Positions 53,801-64,000 of a DNA stretch of 64,000 nt are shown here, piece by piece (the first letter of the stretch is position 1; every line of letters starts with the position of its first letter). The notes beneath the pieces were generated by a model. That model made no database searches. It had not been told where the DNA came from and worked only from the letters and a program-made list of their open reading frames with translations. The stretch is from Lanius collurio (taxonomy: Eukaryota > Chordata > Aves > Passeriformes > Laniidae). Position numbers and translations under genes: made by a program. Location of the stretch: positions 55,833,150 to 55,897,149 of the forward strand of contig JACBWW010000003.1 of the NCBI GenBank assembly GCA_020086605.1. Reading direction: 5' to 3'.

Positions 53801-54265
53801 GATGAAAAATCAAGGCAGATTGAAGTTTCCAAATGTCCTTGTATATGTGGTTTCTGCGATAATGCATGAGGAAGGAGAAAGCATTTGAAAGGAAAATGCC
53901 TTTTTTCCTCTGACCCCTATCTATGGTAATGCGTTGGCTAAGACAGGTCTTGTGCATCCCACTCATGAGAACTGGGAATTCTGATTAAATCCCATTAGTC
54001 CTTCAGGCTGCACGAGTCCCTGATAGCCCTGGACAGTACCGAGTGCTCCAACATGCCTGGAGAGCACAGGGCAAAGCTGCAGCCATGAGAAGTGCTGCGG
54101 GACGGGGACACGGGGCTGACCCCTCCCGAGGGGCTGCAGCATGAACGCGCCTCTTTGTGGCTGGCAGAGGATTCCTGTGATGACGTTGGGCTTTAGGGGC
54201 ACTTCAGGGAAATGAGCGGCCAAAGCGCTCCTGGGACCAGGCCTGCTGCCATCCTACCATTTGAG
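53801..54265. other. Intergenic sequence between two CR1 copies; no gene recognised
   Basis: About 465 bases. The left half is ordinary AT-rich sequence. The right half (54,000-54,240) becomes GC-rich, approaching the presumed RNF139 promoter. No gene or repeat was identified. Confidence 0.45.
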
Positions 54266-54768
54266 CCAGCGTGTGCCCAGGTGGGCAAGGAGGCCAATGG
54301 CATCCTGGATTGTATCAGGAACAGCGTGACCAGCAGGACCAGGGCAGTGACTGTCCTTTTGTACTCAGTGGTGCAGTCACATCATCACTGCTGTGTCCAG
54401 CTCTTCTGGGCCCCTCAATTCAAGAAGGACATTGGGCGGCTGGAGTGTGTCCAGAGAAGGGCAACAGAGCTGGTGAAGGGTCTGGAGCACCAGGAGCAGC
54501 AGAGGTTGCTGGGGGTGTTTAGCCTGGAGAAAAGGAGATCCCAGGGGGATCTTACAGCTTTCTACAACTCCCTAAAAGAAGGTTATAGCCAGGTGTGGGT
54601 CGGTCTTTTCTCCCACGCAACCAGCGACAGGATGAGAACAAAAGGCAAGCTGCGCCAGGGGACGTTTAGGTTGGACATCAGAAAGTTTTTCAGAGAAAGG
54701 CTGATTAGACGTTGGAATGGGCTGCCGAGGGAGGTGGTGGCGTCACCGTCCCTGGCGGCGCCTACGGA
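54266..54768 (+). mobile_element. CR1 LINE, plus orientation, runs into the gap before RNF139
   Basis: The copy is read in frame as [13 protein letters not shown]…[15 protein letters not shown]…[14 protein letters not shown]…[15 protein letters not shown] and later [15 protein letters not shown] and [14 protein letters not shown], the CR1 reverse-transcriptase C-terminal region. The frame stays open for about 185 codons up to the N run, which suggests a fairly young copy. The 3' end lies in the gap. It is not a host gene. Confidence 0.94.
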
Positions 54769-55161
54769 NNNNNNNNNNNNNNNNNNNNNNNNNNNNNNNN
54801 NNNNNNNNNNNNNNNNNNNNNNNNNNNNNNNNNNNNNNNNNNNNNNNNNNNNNNNNNNNNNNNNNNNNNNNNNNNNNNNNNNNNNNNNNNNNNNNNNNNN
54901 NNNNNNNNNNNNNNNNNNNNNNNNNNNNNNNNNNNNNNNNNNNNNNNNNNNNNNNNNNNNNNNNNNNNNNNNNNNNNNNNNNNNNNNNNNNNNNNNNNNN
55001 NNNNNNNNNNNNNNNNNNNNNNNNNNNNNNNNNNNNNNNNNNNNNNNNNNNNNNNNNNNNNNNNNNNNNNNNNNNNNNNNNNNNNNNNNNNNNNNNNNNN
55101 NNNNNNNNNNNNNNNNNNNNNNNNNNNNNNNNNNNNNNNNNNNNNNNNNNNNNNNNNNNNN
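54769..55161. other. Assembly gap (393 N), likely RNF139 promoter and exon 1
   Basis: This is a run of N. The last bases before it are unusually rich in C and G with several CpG. The RNF139 coding exon downstream needs an upstream exon encoding about 60 N-terminal residues ending in phase 1, and nothing in the readable sequence supplies it. GC-rich first exons are often lost from bird assemblies, so exon 1 here is an inference. Confidence 0.6.
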
Positions 55162-58100
55162 CTTAGGTTCTTACATAGCCTCGGCTTAGTGGGAGTCCCA
55201 TTTCTGAACTGCTGTACAGGTGATACTGTGCTGTGTATCACATTTTGGAGCTGTCTATCCTGAGGCAGGAAGGAAAACACAAAACACATCAAGTTGTTGT
55301 TTTGTTTGGGGTTTTTTGCAGGCCCAACACATACAGATTTTAAGTTTTATTTGATGTTTATAGTAGAAGAAAAACAGGAAGGAAATAGGTGGTACAGCTT
55401 TTGGGGCAGGAAGCAGAGGAGAGCAGGTTAGAGGAAATGTGCACAGTGAGAAGTGTGGTGTGACTGCATCACACAAGTTGAGGAGCAGAGAGGAAAAAGT
55501 AAAAAGTAATCTATAGCAAGACAGCAGGTCAGAGTAGAGCAAAGGGAGGAGGTAACAAAATGCAGTGTTTTATTTTGTTTTTTTACATTTATTCTATTTT
55601 TATGTTTATTATTATTGCTTTGATAAAGGGTGCCAGGGGAAGTTGCTGCTCACATGAGAAGCAAAGAGGAGGAGGCCCTGAGTTGTCTCCTTTGCCTGCT
55701 ATGCCCGAGGGTATCGATCGGCAGCTCCAGGATGGGGAGCAGGAATTCTTCCTCCCCGCTTCCCATTTTCTTGACCTTTTGTTCAACACTTAAGGAATTG
55801 CTAAGAGTACTCCCCACTGATAATTCCTTTTTAAAAAAATGACATTGCAGTGCCTCACCGACTTAGTTTTAGGAGTCCTTCATCATATGATCCAGATGCT
55901 GTAGGAAGAGCCTTGAATTTAATCCCACCTGTGTAAATGAGTGGTGGATGTGTTATTCAATGATGTCCTTTAAGTGTGTGATAGTGGGATTAACAGACTA
56001 AGCCAATTTGAGGTTTGCATTTATATGAACACTTTTCTAAGAAGTGGGTAATTTTTGCTCTTTGCAAAAAAGCTTTGGGAATGTTTTATGCCAAGAAAAT
56101 TGTCTTGAACATTTAGAAAAGGGGTCCGTAGTTCTTGGATTTCTGAAATTGAAGAGAAGATAAAAATGTAGCCACTTAAAGATGATCTTACACACCTTCC
56201 ATGTAGTTCAGACAACAGAGTGCTTTTGCATCTATTTTTTTTCTCATCTAAATTTAAGGATTGCAGGGTTGGGTTTTTGCTGATGTTAGGAAAGTGATAG
56301 TTATTTTGGATCATTATGTGTTTAAATAGTGGGGAAATGTCCTTTTACTGACCATTTGCAGACTTTGAAGTACTGATCCAAATGTTTCCTTTAGCACAGT
56401 ATTGGTTAGCACAGGAGAAATGGACATCCTGTCCACCAGATAGGAAGATTGGAGCTCTAAAGAGATTGATGACTTTTGGGGGTGAAAACAGGAAAAGTTG
56501 ACTTAAATCTTATTTTGGGAAAATCTACCTCAAACAGAAAACCATAAAATATTCTTTTCAACACAATTGATGAGGGAGATGCCAGTGTGTGTTTACTGGT
56601 AATATAAGTGAACTTTACAAAGACTTATCTTGAAAATCAAGATGTATCAGAACTAAGTAAGTATTGGTCAGAATAGGATAAGTATGTTCTGCTATGAGGT
56701 TTTTGAAGTGTTTGTGCTACTGATCAAGTAAATACTGGGCAGATCCTTTTTCAACATGTTTCAGTATGAACTGTCCAAAGTACACCTGTCAGAATAAATA
56801 TATATATATAAATATATACTTGCTGCCATTAAATCAAGCAAGATGATGTGAGTTCCCTCTCAACTCACTAATGTGAGTCTTTTCTGTTGTGAAATATTCT
56901 GGAAGTACAGCTCTTCAGGAATGTTAATACAGATCTGTGTGGGTGTTACAAAGTTTTACAGCAGGATTCCTTGGTCTGGTTCTTCCATCACTTTCTACAG
57001 AAGTAAATAGAGTTATATATGGCACAGTACCAACTTCCACAGCTGGAGCATGTTTTCCCTTTCATCTTTTTGATTAACCTTGCTTTGTCCCCAAAGCAGT
57101 GTTTACTTTTCGTATCTTTACATTGGGTTTAAGTATCTCAATTCCAGCAGAACCACCCCCCCCCAGGAGTGTGTGACTGTCACCTCAGACAGCAGTCCCT
57201 CCTCATTGAGGACACTGAGTTTTGAGAAGGGTACTATAAATACTTGAGTCTGCAGAAAGATGTGGAAGTAAATAGAATTGCTGGAGCTAGGGAACAGTAG
57301 TTTGGCAGTTCCACATGAATGAAATGCTGATGTATAAAAGTGATTGTTCCCTGCAAGGGATTGAAAGTCAAATCCTAAGTAGTGGGCTACTATAAAGATA
57401 CTGACAAAATTCAGGATTTAAAGAAAAAAAAACAAGAGAGGGAGACATTCATTGTAACACAAGAAATTATTTTAAAACTAAGCGCAGCTGGTTTGGTTCA
57501 GTGCTGTGTTTGGAGGCCATACTGGGACAGTTGGCAGTGAGGTGGCACAGGTGGAAACAGTAAAGATAAGTAGAGAGACAAACCTTACCAAACAAGGAAC
57601 TACAGCATTTCCTAGCAGAGGGAAAATGGAAAAAGACTTACTGCTTTGGAAGGAAAGGGGGGATGGGCAGGGGGCAAGGGCAAAGTCTTCTGCCGAGGTG
57701 GACTAAGTTACATAAATGGAGATGGGGGAAAAGAGTGCTCACTGCCCCTTCTGAGATTTGTTACCTCTTACAGTCTTTTGAGACTCCTTCAGTGAGTCTT
57801 GACTTTTCCCCACAAGTGTTAACAGAGATGTGATGTCCTTTTTGTTAGTCCCTCTTCAGAGGAACCAGTAGGACAAGCTCTATTGACTCACTGTTGTACT
57901 GTTTTTAGAGATGTGTCTTGCATGTGAAACGTCAGTGTTTTAAGATGACCTGCAGTATCTAAATACAGGCCTGTTACTGCCACTGCAAGGCACAAAAATA
58001 GGTTTTGTTAAGGCGTGTTTCAGAGCAGCTTGCTTAGTGCAAAATGCATCTCCTTTGGCTCAAATGATCAGAATTACATAAATAACGACCTTGTACAGGC

Positions 58101-59844
58101 ATGTGAGCCTTTTCTGTGACTTTTGGGAAAAAACTAAGGGTACAAACTTGTTAGCAGTATTGGCTTTCCTAAAGATGTTTGTGGTGGTTAAGATGACAAG
58201 GCCACTGTCAAGCTTATTTTGTAAAAAGTGCTGCATGTAACAAATATTCAGCTTTTCCTGGAAGAACTGAGCTACAATGCAGGGGGATTTCTGAAAACTG
58301 ATAGAGGCTTTTCCTCAGTCCATTTCACAAGGTTACCAGATTAATGATTAATTAAGGAGAATGTGTATCAGCCAGTGCTGCTGGCAAGGAATATTGTTGA
58401 GGTGCATTAATAACTTTATTTGTAGCCTGCCTTCTGCAGTTGATTCATGTTGATCCTCTCCCTACTTCTCAGTTCTCTAGGCTTTGGATTTTTTTTTTTT
58501 TGGTATGCGTTTAGTTGTTGTTTTGCTTTATACAAGCAGTGGTCACACTATTGGTGGACTCAAATGCTGTTTTAAAAAATTTATTCTCATGATCAAGAGA
58601 CTATGGCTTAAATATTTTTTAAACACTTGATAATGGTCTATTTATAACAACCTAAACTACAATTGTCAGAAAAGACCAATGCTGTCCTCCAGCAGAAAGA
58701 GGATTACTGGTGATTTCATTGGTTTTAGTACAGAGAGTGAAAGCAACTTAGAATCAAATATAAGTTGTAGAGATCGAAATGTCTCCAGTCTGGTTTGGAC
58801 GAGCAAGCAGTTGCATGGAGTGGAAGCTGATTGAGAAGTCCAAAACAAAGGCAGTATGTTTCCTGGAAAAGAAACTGTTTAAGGAAATGGATCTAGTGCT
58901 TAGTGCCACTTAATTTAACTTCTCTTAGGGTACAGCCCTTACCTCTGTAGTACATAGCGATGGGATTCATAAATTTCACTATAGAAGTTTACTGCAGGGA
59001 CATGTAATCCCAAACTCCCAATACTGCAGTTGCTCTGATACGATTTTTCATAGGAAGGTGCGGACTTCCCAGTCATGGTCAAGATGTGGTTGTGGTCAGT
59101 ATGAAGGAGAGGTTAGCAAACAGGAATTTCAAGGCCTAAATCTGACTTCTAACAAGACAGACAAGTTTGCACTGGCATTGGCAAAGAGGCAGTTGGTGCA
59201 GTTTTGGATTCTGTGCACAAAAGCTGTATGCTGTGGAAGGTCTTCCCCATGTGACCTTTATTGCCACTGTGACCAGAAATAAAAGCAAACTGAAGGGAAA
59301 TAAGAGTGCCTTCTCCACAGCAAAATACAGCATTTCACTATTTTCCCATTAAAGAGTGTAACTAAAGTGTTTTGGTTACTTATCTTTAGTACTCCAGCTT
59401 GGAGAGATGTGGTTGAGTGCCTCGTTCAAGTGAATTAGGGGACTAAGTAAACTTTACTCATTTATTTTTCATTAGCTTTGCTTATAAAGGTGATGCTTTA
59501 TCTGTTGGGGGTTTATTTTTAGAACTTGTCTACCCTTGGATTTCGGGACTAAGGCTGAAAGGCTGGGAGTTGTCACTGTTGTAGTCTGAAACTATAATAA
59601 ACTTCACAGTAATTGTGATTTAGGGCTTACACTGGCTTTGCATCACAGCTGTAGTGCACAGATGTTAAATGCTGAGATTAACTCATCCTCTTGCTGTTCT
59701 CTGAAAAGGGCACCATTGGTAATACAAAGTTACAAGTGACTAATGGGGAAGTGATACATTAAATAAATGTAGCTCCAAAGCTAATAGGTTAAAATCTGTT
59801 GTTGAACTTCTTTTGAGAACTAAATGATGTCAATCTGGTTTTAG
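55162..59844 (+). other. RNF139: RNF139 intron 1 (inferred); no other gene seen
   Basis: This stretch lies between the GC-rich gap that probably holds exon 1 and the exon 2 acceptor. It is AT-rich, with no family-recognisable reading frame and no CR1 copy. A short AT microsatellite lies at about 56,793-56,818. All reading frames here are short and look like chance. The human gene likewise has a single large second coding exon after a long first intron. Confidence 0.6.
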
Positions 59845-59846
59845 GT
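59841..59846 (+). other. RNF139: Splice acceptor of RNF139 exon 2
   Basis: The intron ends in TTAG at 59,841-59,844 after a T-rich stretch. The next bases begin the family-conserved protein in phase 1. The upstream reading frame has no family similarity, which places the boundary here. Confidence 0.88.
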
Positions 59847-61655
59847 GTCTTTGTATCCAGTGTTGTTCTGGTCTTACAACAGCGAGCACTTTTCAAGTTC
59901 TACATGATCGCCTCGGCATTTCTGCTGGCTGCAACTTCAGTGTTGGTGAATTACTACGCTGCTTTGCACATAAACTTCTACAGTGCCTACTACACAGCTG
60001 CATTTGGAATTCAGATCTTCCCACATAAAGGACCTTCACTATGGATGGCACTTTCCATCCTTCAGCTTACCTTTGGAATTGGATATGTTACATTGCTAAA
60101 CATGCAGTCCATATACTCTCAACTCATCATCCTGGATATACTGATTCCTGTAATTGGCTTGGTGGTTGAATTACCTTTAAATGTCCGGCAAGTACTTGTT
60201 TTTATTTCAGGCCTAGTTCTGACACTAAATACCACAGCCATTTTAGTTACGAAAATTAAGTGGTTCTATTATTCGGTACGATACGTTTATCTGCTGGTGA
60301 GGCACATGTATCGTATTTACGGATTACAGCTATTGATGGAAGATACATGGAAAAGGATCCGGTTTCCAGCTGTACTCCGTGTCTTCTGGCTAACAAGACT
60401 TACAGCACAAGCTGTGGTATTAACATATGTTGTAAAGATGGCTGAAAATAACACGGAAGAAAAATTCTTCTTGATATCGTGGGATAACTGTTGGGAACTG
60501 ATTTGCAGCCTGATCATAAGTGGGTGTGACTCTACTTTAACTGTGTTGGGCATGAGTGCCGTCATTTCTTCAATAGCGCATTATTTGGGACTTGGTATCC
60601 TGGCCTTCATTGGATCAACCGATGAGGATGACAAAAGGCTTGGGTTTGTAGCACCCGTCTTGTTTTTCATTTTGGCTCTGCAGACTGGTTTAAGTGGACT
60701 GAAACCAGAGGAACGATTAGTTCGCCTGAGTCGAAACATGTGCCTTTTGTTGACTGCAGTCCTGCATTTTATCCATGGAATGACAGACCCTGTGCTGATG
60801 TCTCTCAGTGCCTCCCACGTGTCATCGTTCCGCAGACACTTTCCTGTACTGTTTGTCTCCGCTTGCCTTTTCATTCTTCCAGTTCTGCTCAGTTACATCC
60901 TCTGGCACCACTATGCACTAAATACTTGGCTTTTTGCAGTCACAGCGTTCTGTGTAGAGCTTTGCCTAAAAGTAATAGTTTCTATCACTGTTTATATATT
61001 GTTTATGATTGATGGCTACTATAATGTGCTATGGGAAAAACTTGATGATTATGTCTACTATGTTCGCTCAACTGGCAATATTATTGAATTTATATTTGGA
61101 GTAATCATGTTTGGAAATGGAGCTTATACAATGGTTTTTGAATCGGGAAGCAAGATTCGCGCTTGCATGATGTGTCTGCACGCGTACTTCAACATCTACC
61201 TGCAAGCCAAGAATGGCTGGAAGACTTTTATAAACCGCCGAACCGCTGTGAAGAAAATCAACTCGCTTCCAGAGGTAAAAGGAGCTCGGTTACATGAAAT
61301 CGATGACGTCTGTGCAATCTGCTACCACGAGTTCACCACCTCTGCACGCATTACTCCATGCAACCATTATTTTCATGCACTTTGTCTTCGGAAGTGGCTG
61401 TACATTCAGGACACATGCCCAATGTGCCATCAGAAAGTGTATATTGAGGACAAAGAAAATGCCAATATCTCTAACAACAACGGGTTTGTAGCACCAAATG
61501 AAAATCCTGTACGGGTTGCAGAAGAAGCTGCTGATGCTGAAAATGAATTAAATGAAGATAATGACAGTTCTGATAGTGATGAGGAAGATGGTGACTGTGT
61601 GGCACAGCACTTGAATGAGACTCTTAATGTTGACTCTAACTCTCTTGGTGATTAA
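59845..61655 (+). CDS. RNF139: RNF139 (TRC8) exon 2, coding part: ER-membrane RING-H2 E3 ubiquitin ligase
   Basis: This single exon encodes about 603 residues, roughly the last nine tenths of RNF139 (human protein 664 residues). Seen: a pyrimidine-rich tract and AG at 59,843-59,844, then an open frame entering in phase 1 (the bases GT complete a Gly codon) and running to TAA at 61,653-61,655. The ATG at 59,904 is internal: 19 in-frame codons precede it and match the family (…ALFKFYM…). The protein has many hydrophobic membrane segments, an N-x-T glycosylation motif near 60,447, a RING-H2 finger and an acidic Asp/Glu/Ser tail. Known of the family: it sits in the ER membrane, has a sterol-sensing-like region, and ubiquitinates HMG-CoA reductase and other ER substrates; the human gene is broken by the t(3;8) renal carcinoma translocation. 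There are no frameshifts or premature stops. Exon 1 (about 60 residues) is not in the readable sequence and probably lies in the N gap at 54,769-55,161. Confidence 0.97.
61311..61427 (+). other. RNF139: RING-H2 zinc finger of RNF139
   Basis: The eight zinc ligands are all present in C3H2C3 order: C-x2-C (CAIC), then C-x-H-x2-H-x2-C (in CNHYFHALC), then C-x2-C (CPMC). This is the E2-binding catalytic module of the ligase. It lies after the last membrane segment, so by family knowledge it faces the cytosol. No ligand is lost, so the ligase should be active if the full protein is made. Confidence 0.95.
61537..61652 (+). other. RNF139: Acidic C-terminal tail of RNF139
   Basis: The last ~39 residues are dominated by Glu, Asp, Asn and Ser (for example NEDNDSSDSDEEDGD). 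They form a low-complexity, probably disordered tail after the RING finger. Mammalian RNF139 also ends in an acidic tail, but its exact sequence is poorly conserved. Confidence 0.8.
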
Positions 61656-61900
61656 GATGTCCTTTACTAAGCCGTGAGGTATTTGTTTAAGATTGACTTC
61701 AACAGAATAAAAGTATCACTTTGTAGTTATTGTACTTAAGCACAACAGCAGTATCTCAATGTTGAGTCTGTGAATGGTGGTTGTTTACTGTGGTGTGTGC
61801 TCCTGTAAATATACCTCTAATTTTTGCTGGTCTCTTTCATGACCACCTTAAAATTATGTACATTATTGTACATGGAATAAAATGTTTTCACGTTTTTAAG
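61656..61900 (+). other. RNF139: RNF139 3' UTR with polyadenylation signals
   Basis: Non-coding sequence follows the stop codon. Canonical AATAAA hexamers lie at 61,706-61,711 and 61,876-61,881; the second is followed by a GT/T-rich stretch typical of a downstream element. Two further overlapping AATAAA motifs at 62,129-62,138 could serve a longer transcript. The end point near 61,900 is inferred from the second hexamer. Confidence 0.7.
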
Positions 61901-62419
61901 ATGGTTGGAAAAACACTCTTTAATTGATGTAGTGATAATGCTGTGCCAAAGACTGTATACCAGTAATCCCCAATCAATGTCTTCTGGATGCAAATGAAAA
62001 ATACTGGTGAAAACAGACTGTTCAGCTGGTCAACTCGGAAATGAAAGCCTGAGCCAAAGCAGCTTTACTTACAAATTCAGTATTAGCAGAGCTTTATCGC
62101 AAAAAAATAGTGAGTTGTGTTTTTAAAAAATAAATAAAAATTTAGGTTGGTAGGCTTAATGCTATAGCATTTGCATATGTGGAGCAAAAGGCGACACTGC
62201 TCAGCTTTCTGGTGAAGCAGCAAGGTGCATGCCCTGGATGTGTCCCGCCCTCCTGAACTGCCAGCAGGAGCTTGAAGTGCTTTACATGTGAATGCAGCAG
62301 CCTGGTGCTCAACCTGTGCCTCCACTGCTCACGGGAGTCACAGGTGTGGGCTGGCCTTGAAGTCAATCTTGAATCTTGATGAAAGAGGAACAGGGCTGAG
62401 AAACTGCACAGATGCAGAC
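61901..62419. other. Intergenic spacer between convergent RNF139 and TATDN1 3' ends
   Basis: About 0.5 kb separates the inferred cleavage sites of the two converging genes. It holds two overlapping plus-strand AATAAA motifs at 62,129-62,138 and no coding sequence. The right half (62,160-62,350) is richer in GC but has no recognisable gene. Confidence 0.55.
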
Positions 62420-62574
62420 CACCTTTTCAAAAGCAGCTTTAATCTTGTACCATAAAAAACCCCAAACCCACTACATATTTGCTTCCATTGATGAGAACTT
62501 GCAGGTATGATGATTTTAAAATTTTTGCCATATAGTTACTGAAGTTACACTGAATAAATGTAAGAAAAACAACT
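62420..62574 (-). other. TATDN1: TATDN1 3' UTR with ATTAAA polyadenylation signal
   Basis: On the minus strand the stop codon is followed about 130 bases later by ATTAAA (plus-strand TTTAAT at 62,438-62,443), a common variant signal. No minus-strand AATAAA was found between here and the RNF139 3' end. The cleavage site near 62,420 is inferred. Confidence 0.55.
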
Positions 62575-62677
62575 TTACATATTTGGAAAGAAGACTTTAA
62601 TGGTGTTGTTATATAGAGTATTGGCCAACTCAAGTGGGTCATCTTCTCTTACCGCCGCCATTATTTCCAGAATTTGA
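62575..62677 (-). CDS. TATDN1: TATDN1 last coding exon (TatD-family DNase, C-terminus)
   Basis: Read on the minus strand, the exon starts at 62,677 after a splice acceptor (pyrimidine tract and AG at 62,679-62,678). It enters in phase 1 and encodes 33 residues ending at a TAA at 62,577-62,575. The peptide contains [19 protein letters not shown], which is the characteristic C-terminus of TATDN1. TATDN1 is a TatD-type metal-dependent hydrolase with DNase activity; the metal-binding residues are in upstream exons outside this window. In human the gene likewise lies next to RNF139 in convergent orientation. The exon is intact. Its final residues (PNM) differ from the mammalian ending, as expected for a variable tail. 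Confidence 0.95.
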
Positions 62678-64000
62678 CTAAAAAAGAAAGATTTATATTA
62701 GAAGACTGAAACCCAGTACTTCAGATTGCTGCATGTGTATGTACAAGTCACTAAGATTAACCTGGAATAGAAACCTATGCTAAGAGCAATAGGGCAGGGT
62801 GCTCAAATATGCAAATAGCTTCACTTTTAATTTACTAACTGCCATTTTCTTTACACTGAACACTGGTTTGCTCACTGGTACAGATTCATCTTTGGTCTTT
62901 TGACTCTTGTTTGGAGGTAATTAAACAGCTTTCTGACTTGAAGGAAGTGTCATTTTGTGGGTGTCTTTATCAATGATCTTCATTTTTCAAACTAAAACTC
63001 ATTAGCCTTTCAAGGGTAAAGCTGCATTATGAATAGACTGGTCAAGGGCAAGCTTAAATTCCAGATATGGCTTTATCTGAGAACAGTGCTGTCAAAGTAA
63101 CTTGCTCCTACTTCCCCATTCTTTAGCTTAATTGTGATTAATGGGGTCAGATATTTGCAGTAAATATTAAATGAGCAATTTCAAAAGGCCCAGGGCCTTG
63201 ATACAAGCCAGGAAAAGGAGGCAAAAGAAAGGGGATGGACATGATGAAAATCAAGCCACAACCTTTTTCTGCACTTGCTTTCTTGATTTTGTATCAGTCA
63301 TTCTTAAAAAAAAAAAAAAAAGTAACATTGTGTACACTGCCTGAGATGTGTCACACTTTGATTTTTCCAGTAGTACCATAAAACTTCACCATGAAGAGTA
63401 AGAAGCTTAAGCTTGGTGGTAGAGTTTGCTGGGTTTTGGATCTTGCCTTTAAACTGATGCAATAGCTAAACTTCTTTTTGACAGAGTAGGAAAAGTTGCT
63501 CTTAATAATTACTGTATTGCAAATATTTTCCTAGATGCAGAATTAGCCAAACACCTTCTTGATTTAAGAGGATATTCCAGATGAGATGGGGTGAGATCAT
63601 GCCTACGCAGAAATAAGTAACAAATACCAGAGAATTTCACCCTTGAAGACTTAGGGCTTGCTTCTCTCCTCACTTGGATGCAGTAGAAGGCTCTATGTTA
63701 CTGTAACACTGTGTATGTGAAACTGCTGAAGGAGAAAAAAGAAGCCTCTGGTAGATAAATTTTTAAAAAATAGCTTCAAAGGGGAGTAGTTCCAAAATTA
63801 TATGTATGAAGCAGACATATCACCATCAAAACTGAAAGGTGTCCAGCACCACCAAAACCAGACAAATGGAAACTTCCTCCTGCCAGTTGAGCTGTATTAA
63901 ACAGTATATATACCCTAAACATTAAAACACTTTGTGGAGTGAGTATATGTTCCCTCACACCAGATTTTGCTACTTGAGAAGTCACAAAATACCAATTCTC
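62678..64000 (-). other. TATDN1: TATDN1 terminal intron (continues past window)
   Basis: The sequence is AT-rich and non-coding, upstream of the last TATDN1 exon on the minus strand. I looked for the preceding exon (the part around the EPCHI motif) and did not see it, so the intron probably runs beyond the window edge. A long A-run lies at about 63,306-63,322. No CR1 copy is evident. Confidence 0.65.

Noticed and set aside
54212..55189. 325-codon plus-strand open frame
   Set aside because: Its readable part is CR1 reverse-transcriptase C-terminus and the rest is N.
59904..61655. ATG at 59,904 as the RNF139 start codon
   Set aside because: In-frame family-conserved residues continue upstream to a splice acceptor at 59,843-59,844, so this Met is internal.

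Overview
This is vertebrate nuclear DNA, most likely from a bird. It is AT-rich with long non-coding stretches. It carries many 5'-truncated CR1 LINE copies in both orientations, the dominant retroposon of bird genomes, plus a few retroviral LTR-like pieces. Its recognisable genes match a block on human 8q24.13 (TMEM65 - TRMT12 - RNF139 - TATDN1 - NDUFB9). There are no operons, CRISPR arrays or prokaryotic features.

Layout. (1) 1-21,060: about 21 kb with no recognisable exon. From synteny it may be the long first intron of TMEM65 on the minus strand. It contains one head-to-head CR1 pair near 14.6-15.3 kb and a GC-rich patch near 8 kb. (2) 21,060-21,720: a CpG island broken by a 385-base assembly gap, probably the promoter and first exon of TMEM65. 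(3) 21,720-54,770: about 33 kb of apparently intergenic DNA with most of the repeats: CR1 copies at 24.8, 36.2, 39.5, 44.7, 49.5, 53.5 and 54.3 kb; LTR-like elements at 30.1, 38.6 and 40.0 kb; and several simple repeats. No TRMT12 reading frame is visible here. (4) 54,769-55,161: a second gap of 393 N at a GC-rich point, the likely place of RNF139 exon 1. (5) 55,162-59,844: RNF139 intron 1. (6) 59,845-about 61,900: the large second exon of RNF139 (TRC8), intact to its stop codon, with 3' UTR and polyadenylation signals. (7) 61,900-64,000: the 3' end of TATDN1 on the minus strand, converging on RNF139. Its last coding exon (62,575-62,677) is too short and Met-poor to stand out as an open reading frame, but its protein is clear.

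RNF139 is a multi-spanning ER-membrane RING-H2 ubiquitin ligase. TATDN1 is a TatD-family metal-dependent nuclease. They are neighbours with convergent 3' ends and no evident shared pathway. I found no convincing new biological system. The points most worth a second look are: both gaps falling on GC-rich promoters, so that RNF139 lacks its start; the apparent absence of TRMT12; the GC-shifted CR1 running into the RNF139 promoter gap; and the LTR cluster at 38.6-40.3 kb.
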